Assembly (NCBI RefSeq): GCF_920984735.1
Contig: NZ_CAKLBU010000004.1
Span: 1 to 64,000 of the forward strand
Reading direction: 5' to 3'
DNA length: 64,000 nucleotides
Source: Pedobacter sp. Leaf250
GTDB lineage: Bacteria > Bacteroidota > Bacteroidia > Sphingobacteriales > Sphingobacteriaceae
Below the pieces are notes generated by a model that saw nothing but the letters and a program-made list of their open reading frames with translations, made no database searches and was not told the DNA's origin. The translations under genes were made by a program, and so were the position numbers. This document shows, piece by piece, positions 1-8,329 of this stretch. Each line of letters opens with the position of its first letter. Position 1 is the stretch's first letter.

Positions 1-2
1 CC

Positions 3-80
3 AGGCCTAATGAACTGTTCAAGTTTAGGATAAAGAAAGAGAAGGGGACTAACATCCTGAAGGACCTTATTGGCCAATGA
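3..80 (+). CDS. possible C-terminal tail of a gene entering from the left (partial)
   Basis: An open frame runs from the window edge to a TGA at 78-80. It encodes about 25 residues rich in Lys and ending LKDLIGQ. The composition looks protein-like, but the piece is too short to assign a family and could be chance. If real, it converges on the cysN gene from the opposite strand. Confidence 0.25.
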   Translation, partial: RPNELFKFRIKKEKGTNILKDLIGQ

Positions 81-204
81 CAAGTAAAAGTCTTATTCCT
101 TCTCTTTGCTGGATCTTTTATGCTGAACAAAATTATATTCTGACAGCAATTCTCAAAACCTATTTATACAAACTTACGATGACAACAACAAAAAGATTGG
201 AATG

Positions 205-233
205 AAAAACGGGGCTACCGTAACCGATGCCCC
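205..233 (-). terminator. intrinsic terminator at the end of the cys operon
   Basis: Read on the minus strand, a GGGGC/GCCCC stem (211-233) is followed at once by GTTTTT (210-205). It lies about 50 bases past the cysN stop codon, where the sulfate-assimilation operon should end. Confidence 0.7.
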
Positions 234-281
234 ACTCAAATTGCTTTACTGCATAAATCTCTAAAAGGAAACATTGATTTA

Positions 282-1532
282 CTACTCTACAGCTGCTCTA
301 AACATTAAAGCGCCAACGGTTAAATTCGTTCTGCTATCCACTAAAATAGCCGAACCGTTTGCCCTATTGTCATCATATAAATCGAAAGCCAAAGCATCGG
401 CTGTTTTCACAATTACACGCCCAATATCATTCAGTTTAAATTCATCTGCCTGGTGTTTCTCCAATGTGTTGATATCAACTTTATGCAAAATTTCGCTGAT
501 CTTACATTTCGTTACCTTACTGTTATGCTGAATTAAATACGTAATTGAAGTATCCAGAGCACGTGCATCCATCCAACATAAATCAGCTTCAATTAATTTA
601 GATTCTTGCGGCAAAGCTTTTGCGTTTACAATCGTATCACCGCGACTGATATCTACATCATCTTTTAGGTGAATAGTAACCGATTGACCCGCATGTGCAG
701 CTTCGGGAGTTTGGTCGAAGAATTCGATTTTCTCAATAACTGAGCTTGCTCCTGATGGTAAAACCGTAACCTTGTCGTTTAGGTTAAAAGTTCCGCTTAA
801 AACACGACCAGCATAACCACGGTAATCATGCAATTCTTCTGTTTGTGGACGAATAACCCATTGTACGGGCATGCGAGCAAGCTGCGATTTATCCAGATTA
901 TCAGTATCAACTTTCTCTAAAAAGTGCAATAAACTTTCGCCACTGTACCACTCCATACGCTCCGAATTTTGAACGATGTTATCGCCTTTTAATGCGCTAA
1001 CCGGAATGTAATTTACATCAACAAGTTTAAGCTGTTGTGCCAATACTTTGTATTTATCGATGATTGAATTGTAGACCTCTTCGCTGTAATCAACCATATC
1101 CATTTTGTTAATACAAACCACAATGTGTTTGATGCTCAGCAAAGAAACGAGATAGGAATGGCGAATGGTTTGTTCAACAACACCATTTCTGGCATCAATT
1201 AATATAATTGCCAAATTCGCTGTTGATGCACCTGTAACCATGTTTCTGGTGTACTGAATATGTCCCGGCGTATCGGCAATGATAAACTTTCTCTTATCCG
1301 TTTGAAAATATTTGTAAGCTACATCAATGGTAATTCCCTGCTCACGCTCGGCTCTCAAACCATCTGTTAAAATGGCTAAATCTATTGTTCCATCATCGTT
1401 TTTGCGATTAGAGCTTTGTAATGCCTCTAACTGGTCGGCTAAAATGGAATCTGTATCATATAACAAACGGCCAATTAAGGTACTTTTACCATCATCTACG
1501 CTGCCTGCTGTAAAAAATTTTAATATGTTCAT
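282..1532 (-). CDS. cysN: sulfate adenylyltransferase GTPase subunit (large subunit)
   Basis: This is the regulatory GTPase subunit of ATP sulfurylase. With CysD it activates sulfate to adenylyl sulfate (APS) in the cytoplasm. The N-terminal EF-Tu-like G domain shows the P-loop GSVDDGKS at residues 10-17, REQGIT near 63-68, DTPGH at 87-91 and NKMD at 142-145. Beta-barrel domains II and III follow. At 416 residues there is no C-terminal CysC (APS kinase) fusion, which fits a pathway that reduces APS directly. The TAG stop is at 282-284, and a terminator follows. It is last in a minus-strand run with cysD and cysH. The gap to cysD is about 156 bases and contains an inverted repeat. Confidence 0.95.
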   Translation of the reverse strand: MNILKFFTAGSVDDGKSTLIGRLLYDTDSILADQLEALQSSNRKNDDGTIDLAILTDGLRAEREQGITIDVAYKYFQTDKRKFIIADTPGHIQYTRNMVTGASTANLAIILIDARNGVVEQTIRHSYLVSLLSIKHIVVCINKMDMVDYSEEVYNSIIDKYKVLAQQLKLVDVNYIPVSALKGDNIVQNSERMEWYSGESLLHFLEKVDTDNLDKSQLARMPVQWVIRPQTEELHDYRGYAGRVLSGTFNLNDKVTVLPSGASSVIEKIEFFDQTPEAAHAGQSVTIHLKDDVDISRGDTIVNAKALPQESKLIEADLCWMDARALDTSITYLIQHNSKVTKCKISEILHKVDINTLEKHQADEFKLNDIGRVIVKTADALAFDLYDDNRANGSAILVDSRTNLTVGALMFRAAVE

Positions 1533-1560
1533 TGTTTTTAAGTATTAAGATAAAAGTATT

Positions 1561-1652
1561 AAGTATCAAGACTAATTGCAGTCTATCATTTTCACTTTTA
1601 CACTTGTTTCATTTAGAGGCCAGTTTGTATTTCGCATCCAGTCTTGATACTT
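1561..1652. repeat. 13-base inverted repeat in the cysD-cysN gap
   Basis: AAGTATCAAGACT at 1561-1573 is matched exactly by its reverse complement at 1640-1652. The flanks carry further copies of similar words (AGTATTAAG, TTGATACT, ACTTGCTACT). The RNA could fold into a long-looped hairpin between the two cistrons. It looks like a dispersed Bacteroidota intergenic repeat, but that can only be confirmed genome-wide. Confidence 0.6.
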
Positions 1653-1688
1653 GATACTAAATACTTGCTACTAACTATTTGCTACTCC

Positions 1689-2594
1689 CTAAAAATATCC
1701 ACCCTTTTTCCTGTCTTCCATTGCAGCTTCCGAAACCTTATCATCCATACGGGCACCACGTTCAGAAATTTTCGAGGAACTGATTTCAGAAATAATATCA
1801 TCAATTAAAGTAGCTTCAGATTCTACCGCAGCTGTACAAGACATATCGCCAACGGTGCGGAAACGCACTTGCTTATGGAATACAACATCCTCCTCATCCA
1901 TATTTAAAAAAGGAGATGCAGCCATTAATTGACCGTTTCTGGTAATCACTTCACGCTCATGAGAAAAATAAATGCTTGGTAAATCAATTTTTTCCCTACG
2001 GATATAATTCCAAACATCAAGTTCAGTCCAGTTGCTAATTGGGAAAACACGTACATTTTCACCTTTATGAATTTTACCATTGTAAATATTCCAAAGTTCT
2101 GGTCGCTGGCGTTTTGGATCCCATTGGCCGAATTCATCGCGAACAGAGAAAATTCGTTCTTTTGCTCTCGCTTTTTCTTCATCTCTACGGGCCCCACCAA
2201 TACAAGCATCGAATTCGTATTTTGCAATTGTATCTAATAAAGTAACCGTTTGCAAAGCATTTCTGCTGGCATTTTTACCTTTTTGTTCTACCACTTTTCC
2301 TTGATCGATAGAGTCCTGAACAGAACCAACGATTAATCTTTCGCCAATTCTTTCAATCATTTTATCGCGATAATCTATCGTTTCCTGAAAGTTATGACCA
2401 GTATCGATGTGCACCAAAGGAAAAGGGAATTTTCCCGGACGAAAAGCTTTTTCTGCTAAACGGACCAAAGTAATCGAGTCTTTTCCACCAGAAAATAGTA
2501 AGGCGGGTTTCTCAAATTGCCCTGCAACCTCACGCAAAATGTGAATTGCTTCAGCCTCTAGTTCATCTAAATAATCAAAATTATATGTACTCAT
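1689..2594 (-). CDS. cysD: sulfate adenylyltransferase subunit 2 (ATP pyrophosphatase type)
   Basis: Catalytic subunit of ATP sulfurylase. It forms APS and pyrophosphate from ATP and sulfate, driven by GTP hydrolysis in CysN. The PP-loop SGGKDS is at residues 35-40. The conserved GGARRDEEKARAKERIFSVR stretch and the WNIYNGKIHKGENVRVFPISN region are intact. Length (301) is normal for the family. It precedes cysN in the usual order. The 386-base gap to cysH upstream is unusually long for an operon and is filled with hairpin repeats. Confidence 0.96.
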   Translation of the reverse strand: MSTYNFDYLDELEAEAIHILREVAGQFEKPALLFSGGKDSITLVRLAEKAFRPGKFPFPLVHIDTGHNFQETIDYRDKMIERIGERLIVGSVQDSIDQGKVVEQKGKNASRNALQTVTLLDTIAKYEFDACIGGARRDEEKARAKERIFSVRDEFGQWDPKRQRPELWNIYNGKIHKGENVRVFPISNWTELDVWNYIRREKIDLPSIYFSHEREVITRNGQLMAASPFLNMDEEDVVFHKQVRFRTVGDMSCTAAVESEATLIDDIISEISSSKISERGARMDDKVSEAAMEDRKKGGYF

Positions 2595-2747
2595 TTGAAA
2601 AATGTTGTAATGTTTGATTGTTGAATGTTGGAATGTTCCTCGTTCAACTTATTTGTTGTTGTCGTTGTTGTTAATATTGTTGCCTTTTCAATTTGGGCTA
2701 TAAACCTCCCCCTATTAATGTTTGGGCTTTGGCTTGTTTTCTACTTC

Positions 2748-2923
2748 CCCCCTCCTTGAAGAGGGGGAGTTAAAGGTCAGGATTCTTAAACCTGGGTTCA
2801 AAACACTATCTATCATTTCCCTCTCTTCAAGAAGAGGGATATAGTTAACTATGTGTTAAGACTTCCTTTCACAGGGAGAGGTTTTTCACTATCGCATTAA
2901 GATTGCTTTCCCGAAATGTCGGG
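2748..2923. repeat. cluster of three small palindromes in the cysH-cysD gap
   Basis: The non-coding gap 2595-2980 holds three hairpins. CCCCCTC (2748-2754) pairs with GAGGGGG (2761-2767). TCCCTCT (2818-2824) pairs with AGAGGGA (2833-2839). CCCGA (2910-2914) pairs with TCGGG (2919-2923). The first two share a CTTCAAG/CTTGAAG-like loop region in opposite orientation. The third is followed by GTTCCTCGCAATGACG, a word I associate with dispersed intergenic repeats in this group. No coding potential or clear promoter is visible here. Confidence 0.65.
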
Positions 2924-2980
2924 ATAAACTGTTCCTCGCAATGACGAAATGGTGAAGCCTTTCGCTTTAGTCTTGAGCTT

Positions 2981-3700
2981 TTATCTTTCTACTTTAACCT
3001 CTACCTCCGTTGCGTGTAAGCCACATTCTTTTTTACTTTGATCTTCCCACCACCATCTACCGGCTCTGAAATCTTCGCCGGGTTGTACTGCTCTAGTACA
3101 TGGTGCGCAACCAATACTTGGAAAACCTTTATCATGTAAAGTATTGTAAACGATGTTATTGTCCCTGATATAAGTTTTTACATCTTCCAAAGTCCAATCG
3201 AAAACAGGGTGGAATTTTATCAATTGATTACCCTCGTCCCATTCCAAATCGTGCATGTCTTCACGGTTAGCGCTCTGTTCTGCTCTAATTCCCGTTACCC
3301 AAATTTCATTACCCGTTAATGCTCTTTTTAAAGGTTCGATTTTACGGATATAACAGCATTCTTTTCTATTTTCTACCGATTCGTAAAAACTATTCGGGCC
3401 TTTGGTATTAACCATATCCTGTAACAATTCATTCTTAGGGTAATAAGCATGAATGGGTTTGTTGTAAACTTCTAATGTGCGGTTCCAAACGTAATAGGTT
3501 TCCGAAAAAAGTCGACCTGTTTCTAGCGTAAAAACTTTTATAGGAATATTATTGGCAAAAATTAAATGCGTAATAGCTTGGTCTTCCCAACCAAAACTGG
3601 TAGAAAAAATAATTCTATCAGCATATTGATCAGCCAGATATTTTAATTTATCTATAGTATTTAAACCCTGAAGTTCTGTTTTTAATGCTTCTACTCCCAT
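2981..3700 (-). CDS. cysH: adenylyl-sulfate (APS) reductase, thioredoxin-dependent, [4Fe-4S] type
   Basis: Reduces APS to sulfite and AMP using thioredoxin. A CC pair (116-117), a CxxC (CAPC, 199-202) and the C-terminal ECGLH (226-230, catalytic Cys) are all present, numbering from GTG 3703. The two cysteine pairs are the iron-sulfur ligands that distinguish APS reductases from PAPS reductases, which agrees with the absence of a CysC kinase. The upstream gene stops with TAG at 3705-3703. A GTG start at 3703 overlaps it by one base, and the ATG at 3700 lies two bases past it. I prefer the ATG. Either way translation is closely coupled to the upstream fusion gene. Confidence 0.94.
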   Translation of the reverse strand: MGVEALKTELQGLNTIDKLKYLADQYADRIIFSTSFGWEDQAITHLIFANNIPIKVFTLETGRLFSETYYVWNRTLEVYNKPIHAYYPKNELLQDMVNTKGPNSFYESVENRKECCYIRKIEPLKRALTGNEIWVTGIRAEQSANREDMHDLEWDEGNQLIKFHPVFDWTLEDVKTYIRDNNIVYNTLHDKGFPSIGCAPCTRAVQPGEDFRAGRWWWEDQSKKECGLHATEVEVKVER

Positions 3701-3702
3701 CA

Positions 3703-5214
3703 CTAAATCAATTTTAAAATAAACAGAATTACACTGCGCAAACTTACAATCATTACAATAATACCCACAGCAACCATTATGGTTTTTGCAGAAATTTTGT
3801 TCGAAACTCTCGCCGCAATCGGTGATGCAATTGCACTACCAATAATTAATCCTAAAACTGCTTCCCAATATTTCCCGCCTAACATGGTAAAAAAAGTTAG
3901 CGAGCTCAAAGTAGCAATAAAAAACCTGCTAATTTTTACTGTTCCTAAAGAAAATAAAGGGTGGCGACCACCTGCAATTAAGCTTGATAATACGATAGAG
4001 CCCCAACCACCGCCAAATGCTGCATCGATAAAACCACCAACGAAACCAAGAAAGCCAATCTTTTTTATTTTCTGATCAGCTTTTTTTCTTTTAATATTGA
4101 AAGCTTTCATTAAGATAATTCCACCTAAAATTAAGGTGTAAACCCCAACAATGGGTTTAACATACGAACTATAATGTTCTAACGATGATAAAATATAAGC
4201 ACCTAAAACTGCACCAATAACCGCTGGAATAATTAAAATCTTAAATAATTTCCAGTTTACATTGCCCATTCTATAGTGCATCCATCCTGCAATTCCATTA
4301 CTCAAAACCTCTGAAATATGAATGGCCATACTGGCTGATGCAGGCGGAAGACCCATTGCCAGTGAAAACGATGCTGTTGTAACCCCATACGACATGCCAA
4401 TTGCACCATCAATTAAGGCGAATATAAATCCGGCACCTAAAAACCAGTAAAATAATGGATCGATATTGATTAAGAAAGTTTGAAATTCTGGCTCAGTATT
4501 CCAAAGGGTAAAACCTATTGAACCGATTAACAAGATGGCTGCAACCCATATTAGCCATTTGATATTTTGCTCGGCAAAACTTTTCTTAGGATTAATTAAA
4601 CTTTGAGTAACCTTATTCAGCTTTTTAACTTTTGAAGAAAAATCGCCGTTTAATGTTTGGCGCAAGGCACTCATATTTTGCAGGGTTTCATCTAGTTCTG
4701 CAGGAATGCTCTCATTCAAAATCTGTTTTAACCGCTTTGCGATGGTGGGCGACTTGCCATTTGTAGAAATCGCAATTTTTAAATCCCCTTTCTGAACGAT
4801 AGAACCCAGATAAAAATCACATAAATCAGGCTTATCGGCCACATTAATGAGCAAACCTTTTTCGTGTGTAACCTTTCTAATTTCTTCGTTTAAAATATTG
4901 TTGTTAGTGGCAGCGAAAACGATGTCGATATTTTCCAAATCAGACACATCGAAACTTTTCTGTTTCACTTTTATTTGAGGATAGTTCGAAATTAGCGCAT
5001 AAACCTCTGGCGAAACCAACTCCGCAACAATCGTAATTTTAGCCTGACGACTATTATTTACAATTGCTGTTAACTTTTCTAAACCAATATTTCCTGCTCC
5101 AATTAATAATGTACGCAGCTTGTTCAGCTTAATAAAAACTGGAAAAAGCTGGTTCCCTTTCTCTTCTTCAAAGAAAGTTTCTTCACTATTAGGTTGGTTA
5201 GGCAATACTTGCAT
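3703..5214 (-). CDS. fusion of siroheme synthase N-domain (CysG-N/Met8-like) with a TSUP anion transporter
   Basis: Residues about 25-210 match precorrin-2 dehydrogenase/sirohydrochlorin ferrochelatase: Rossmann GAGNIG (39-44), FAATNN (100-105), VADKPDLCDF (125-134, with the conserved catalytic-type Asp127) and STNGKSPTIAKRLK (150-163). From about 219 the protein becomes a membrane domain with one added helix (220-237) and then a TSUP/TauE-SafE (DUF81) fold (about 255-503), including duplicated glycine-rich segments near FALIDGAIG and FIDAAFGGGWGS. The enzyme part would oxidise precorrin-2 and insert iron to give siroheme. The membrane part probably moves sulfate, sulfite or a related anion. 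It overlaps cobA by 17 bases and abuts cysH. CysG in enterobacteria fuses the same enzyme to SUMT, so fusion to a transporter instead is notable. Transport direction and substrate are inference. Confidence 0.9.
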   Translation of the reverse strand: MQVLPNQPNSEETFFEEEKGNQLFPVFIKLNKLRTLLIGAGNIGLEKLTAIVNNSRQAKITIVAELVSPEVYALISNYPQIKVKQKSFDVSDLENIDIVFAATNNNILNEEIRKVTHEKGLLINVADKPDLCDFYLGSIVQKGDLKIAISTNGKSPTIAKRLKQILNESIPAELDETLQNMSALRQTLNGDFSSKVKKLNKVTQSLINPKKSFAEQNIKWLIWVAAILLIGSIGFTLWNTEPEFQTFLINIDPLFYWFLGAGFIFALIDGAIGMSYGVTTASFSLAMGLPPASASMAIHISEVLSNGIAGWMHYRMGNVNWKLFKILIIPAVIGAVLGAYILSSLEHYSSYVKPIVGVYTLILGGIILMKAFNIKRKKADQKIKKIGFLGFVGGFIDAAFGGGWGSIVLSSLIAGGRHPLFSLGTVKISRFFIATLSSLTFFTMLGGKYWEAVLGLIIGSAIASPIAARVSNKISAKTIMVAVGIIVMIVSLRSVILFILKLI

Positions 5215-5968
5215 ACTGTTTTACTAAGTTTTTAAATGATGGATGTAAGGAAACCACTTCGCCAAAAATTAAAAGTGCCGGTGCTTTAACATTTTCTTTC
5301 TGAACTAAACTTTCTATAGTTTCAATCACACCTACAACTAATTTTTCATCTGCCGAAGAACCGTTTTGAACCACTGCCGCGGGTAAATTTTGTCGCCCCG
5401 CTGCTTTAAAAATTTCAACAATTTTCGAAAGTTTTTTCAATCCCATCAAAATTAACACCGTAGCGTTTGATTCTGCAGCCTGATAAATATCTTGAGAAAC
5501 TTCTCCAGAAGTAGTTGTGCCTGTAATTACCCAAAAGCTTTCGCTCAATCCACGGTGTGTAACCGGAATTTGTTGCAATCCCGGAACACCAATTGAGCTC
5601 GAAATTCCCGGAATAACATCAACGGGAATACTGTAAGATGCGGCATAATCTAATTCCTCATATCCTCTACCAAAAACAAATGGATCGCCACCTTTTAAAC
5701 GTACCACATGACCGTAGTTTAAAGCATAATCAATCATTAATTTATTTATGGTTTCTTGCGGATAAGAATGTTCACCAGAACGTTTGCCTACATAAACTTT
5801 AATAGCCTCTGCCGGAGCATGTTCCAATAATGCCTCGTTAGTTAAGGCATCGTACAATACCACGTCTGCGGCTTGCAAAGCTTTAACGCCTTTCAAGGTC
5901 AATAAATCCGGGTCGCCCGGACCAGCACCTAAAAGGGTAATTTTTGATTCTTTATGTTGATTTACCAT
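5198..5968 (-). CDS. cobA: uroporphyrinogen-III C-methyltransferase (SUMT)
   Basis: Makes precorrin-2 by two SAM-dependent methylations of uroporphyrinogen III, the first step toward siroheme. The SAM-binding GAGPGDPDLLTLKG is at residues 14-27, RLKGGDPFVFGRG at 90-102, and PVDVIPGISSSIGVPG at 115-130 with PVTHRG next. It has 256 residues, a normal stand-alone length. The 3' end overlaps the next gene, which supplies the other two siroheme steps. The upstream gap (5969-6076) contains an imperfect inverted repeat, 5999-6010 against 6045-6056. Confidence 0.95.
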   Translation of the reverse strand: MVNQHKESKITLLGAGPGDPDLLTLKGVKALQAADVVLYDALTNEALLEHAPAEAIKVYVGKRSGEHSYPQETINKLMIDYALNYGHVVRLKGGDPFVFGRGYEELDYAASYSIPVDVIPGISSSIGVPGLQQIPVTHRGLSESFWVITGTTTSGEVSQDIYQAAESNATVLILMGLKKLSKIVEIFKAAGRQNLPAAVVQNGSSADEKLVVGVIETIESLVQKENVKAPALLIFGEVVSLHPSFKNLVKQYASIA

Positions 5969-6076
5969 GTTTTTTAATTATTGAATTTTGATTGAGAGAA
6001 TGATTGAATGTTCTTCTAGCGTTTGTAATATTCACTCATGCTATCATTCAGTCATTTACTCATTCTATCATTTCCC

Positions 6077-8158
6077 TTATGCTGCCCTTTTTTCTTTAAT
6101 TTGATTTAAAAATGCCACAGCTTCGCCAAAATATTTTTCTGCAAATTCTGCTGTTGGCTCGTTTTTATTGATTTGTAAAACTAAATCTGAAAAATTGGTT
6201 GATAAATTAAATTCGCCTGTTTCCACATAGTGATTATCGAATTCTCTGATTACCCCAACCTGTGTGCTGCTATTTACACCTTTATCTAAAAGCAATGATT
6301 TTGCAGCGCTAACAAAAGTGCTGTAGGTATGGTAAATCGCATCAGCATAAGCGCATTTATCCAGATTTTGCTTTGCCCAACTAAATTTCTCATCAGCTTC
6401 TAAAAGTAAAGTGGCTACTAAATCAATTACAACACCTGCACATTCCCCTACACCAATTGCGGTTACAAATTGCTCTACATGGCCCCAGTCTACAAATTCT
6501 TCCTGCTGAAGATTGGTTAAATCTGCCAAAGGTTTCAAGAGTTGATAAAAATGGTCTTTCCCCTTTCTATCATAATATTGATGGAAGTTTTCGTTCTCTT
6601 CGTTATTTGCTTTAAAATCATTTAGGATGAAATGTAAAACGCTGGTTGCTCTTTTCGATGGTACTTTGATTACGCGTTCTGCCACACGGCCAACACCATT
6701 CCCAACTGTTCCGCCGCCAAGCATTACCTGTACAGCTGGAACAACTTTTCCTTCTGCTTTAACTGAACTGCCATGGAAACCAATCTCGGCTAAACCATGC
6801 TGACCGCAAGAATTCATACAACCACTGATTTTTATCTTGATGTTTTTCTCGTAAATAAACTCTGGAAAATCCGTATAAATTACATCTTCTAAAACCTCGG
6901 CTAAAGTCATTGAATTTGAAATGCCCAAATTACAGGTATCTGTTCCCGGGCAAGTGGTAATATCAGCTAAACTATCAAAACCAGCCGTTGTATAACCAAT
7001 TTTATTTAAAGCTGAATATAATGATGGCAAAGCTTCTTCACGAACAAACTTTAAAAGCAAACCCTGATTTTGAGTTACTCTGATTTCATCGGCTACATAA
7101 GGTTTAATCGCTTCTACGAAAGCCCGAGCCTTATCAGTTTTAATATCACCAACCTGAACTTTCACATAAACAGAATAAAAACCTTCTTGCTTTTGCTCCA
7201 CAACATTCGTTGCCGACCAATGTTTGTAATGCGTTTCGTTCAGGATTTCAACAGCGGAATATTCACGTTCTAAAGGTAAAGCAGGTTGAGGAACTGAATC
7301 TCGATCTATTGTATAAGTTTTTACCTTGTTGGCAATTCGCTCCTCGGCAACTAAATGTAAAACTTCTTCTAATCCTAACTTTTGAACCAGATATTTTAAG
7401 CGAGCCTTATTTCTATTGCTGCGTTCGCCATAACGATCGAAAACACGAAGAACCGATTCAGTGAAAGGAATCAACTGATCTTCCGGCAAAAAATCGTTAA
7501 TTGGGCTAGCTAAAAATGGCTGTGCACCTAAACCACCGGCAAATAAAACCTTAAAGCCACGTTCACCGGCTTCATTAATTTTTGGAATAAAACCCAAATC
7601 ATGGATGTAACTGAAAGCTGTATCCTTATCGCTTGAAGAGAAAGAAATTTTAATCTTTCTGCCCATCTCCTGGCAAATAGGATTACGCAAAAAATATTTA
7701 AAAACCGCGTGGGCATAAGGCGAAACATCGAATGGTTCATCTTTGTCAATACCCGAATTTGGCGATGCCGTTACATTACGAACGGTGTTTCCGCAAGCCT
7801 CACGCAAGGTAATATCATCTTGTTCTAATTTCGCCCATAGTTCAGGCGTTCTATCTAAACTTACATAATGCAACTGAATATCCTGACGAGTTGTTAGGTG
7901 TAAATTTCCACTTCCGTATTCATCAGCGATATCGGCAATGCGCAATAACTGCTTAAAAGTTACCTTTCCAAATGGCAACTTAATGCGAATCATTTGAACA
8001 CCTGGCTGTCTTTGTCCGTAAACACCACGGGCTAAACGTAAACTTCTAAATTTCTCATCGTGAATGGTTCCATCGCGAAAAGCTTTAATCTTATTCTCTA
8101 AATCGATAATGTCCTGCTCGACAATATTGTTTTCGAGTTCTGTTCTGAAACTTTGCAT
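6077..8158 (-). CDS. ferredoxin-type nitrite/sulfite reductase with extra C-terminal helical domain
   Basis: Reduces sulfite to sulfide at a siroheme coupled to a [4Fe-4S] cluster. The ligand cysteines are present as CPGTDTC and GCMNSC (410/416 and 454/458, counting from the TTG at 8179). Substrate-pocket basic segments RLARGVYGQRQPG and NLHLTTRQD are also present. I choose the ATG at 8158. The alternative TTG at 8179 lies inside the T-run of a hairpin and has no support. This leaves 693 residues, longer than a plain assimilatory reductase. The final hundred or so residues (roughly 595-695) form an all-helical domain that resembles HEPN-type domains. A nitrite substrate cannot be excluded from sequence, but the cys neighbours favour sulfite. 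No CysJ-like flavoprotein is encoded nearby, so ferredoxin is the likely donor. Confidence 0.92.
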   Translation of the reverse strand: MQSFRTELENNIVEQDIIDLENKIKAFRDGTIHDEKFRSLRLARGVYGQRQPGVQMIRIKLPFGKVTFKQLLRIADIADEYGSGNLHLTTRQDIQLHYVSLDRTPELWAKLEQDDITLREACGNTVRNVTASPNSGIDKDEPFDVSPYAHAVFKYFLRNPICQEMGRKIKISFSSSDKDTAFSYIHDLGFIPKINEAGERGFKVLFAGGLGAQPFLASPINDFLPEDQLIPFTESVLRVFDRYGERSNRNKARLKYLVQKLGLEEVLHLVAEERIANKVKTYTIDRDSVPQPALPLEREYSAVEILNETHYKHWSATNVVEQKQEGFYSVYVKVQVGDIKTDKARAFVEAIKPYVADEIRVTQNQGLLLKFVREEALPSLYSALNKIGYTTAGFDSLADITTCPGTDTCNLGISNSMTLAEVLEDVIYTDFPEFIYEKNIKIKISGCMNSCGQHGLAEIGFHGSSVKAEGKVVPAVQVMLGGGTVGNGVGRVAERVIKVPSKRATSVLHFILNDFKANNEENENFHQYYDRKGKDHFYQLLKPLADLTNLQQEEFVDWGHVEQFVTAIGVGECAGVVIDLVATLLLEADEKFSWAKQNLDKCAYADAIYHTYSTFVSAAKSLLLDKGVNSSTQVGVIREFDNHYVETGEFNLSTNFSDLVLQINKNEPTAEFAEKYFGEAVAFLNQIKEKRAA

Positions 8159-8177
8159 ATGTGCTGTTAGCTTATTC

Positions 8178-8208
8178 AAAAAATGCTCCTCGTTTAAATG
8201 AGAAGCAT
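8178..8208 (-). terminator. terminator-like hairpin in the sulfite reductase leader (possible attenuator)
   Basis: On the minus strand ATGCTTCTC pairs with GAGGAGCAT (nine pairs, one of them G-U) and is followed directly by TTTTTT (8183-8178). The G-U pair works only in minus-strand RNA. It lies about 20 bases before the sulfite reductase ATG and downstream of a promoter-like box at 8329-8322. It is therefore placed to attenuate the operon rather than simply to end the rrf2 transcript. Confidence 0.6.
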
Positions 8209-8321
8209 CCTAATATTTTATAATAATAAATTATCCGTGTAGCCTCTTTTACAATGATTTACAACAACATTGCATCATTCGGGTATTGGTTAAATTAGAT
8301 ATAAAACTAATATTCATCTGC

Positions 8322-8329
8322 CAAATATA
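8322..8329 (-). promoter_or_regulatory. candidate -7 box for the cys/siroheme operon
   Basis: TATATTTG on the minus strand matches the Bacteroidota TAnnTTTG -7 element and would give a leader of about 150 bases. No clear TTG -33 element is seen. ATTAG/CTAAT arms (8294-8298 and 8307-8311) lie just downstream and could be an operator. Confidence 0.45.

Noticed and set aside
3779..4075. A 98-codon open frame antisense to the TSUP domain
   Set aside because: A shadow of a hydrophobic coding region; no independent support.
8159..8179. TTG start for sulfite reductase
   Set aside because: The TTG is part of the T-run after the leader hairpin; ATG 8158 is a better start.
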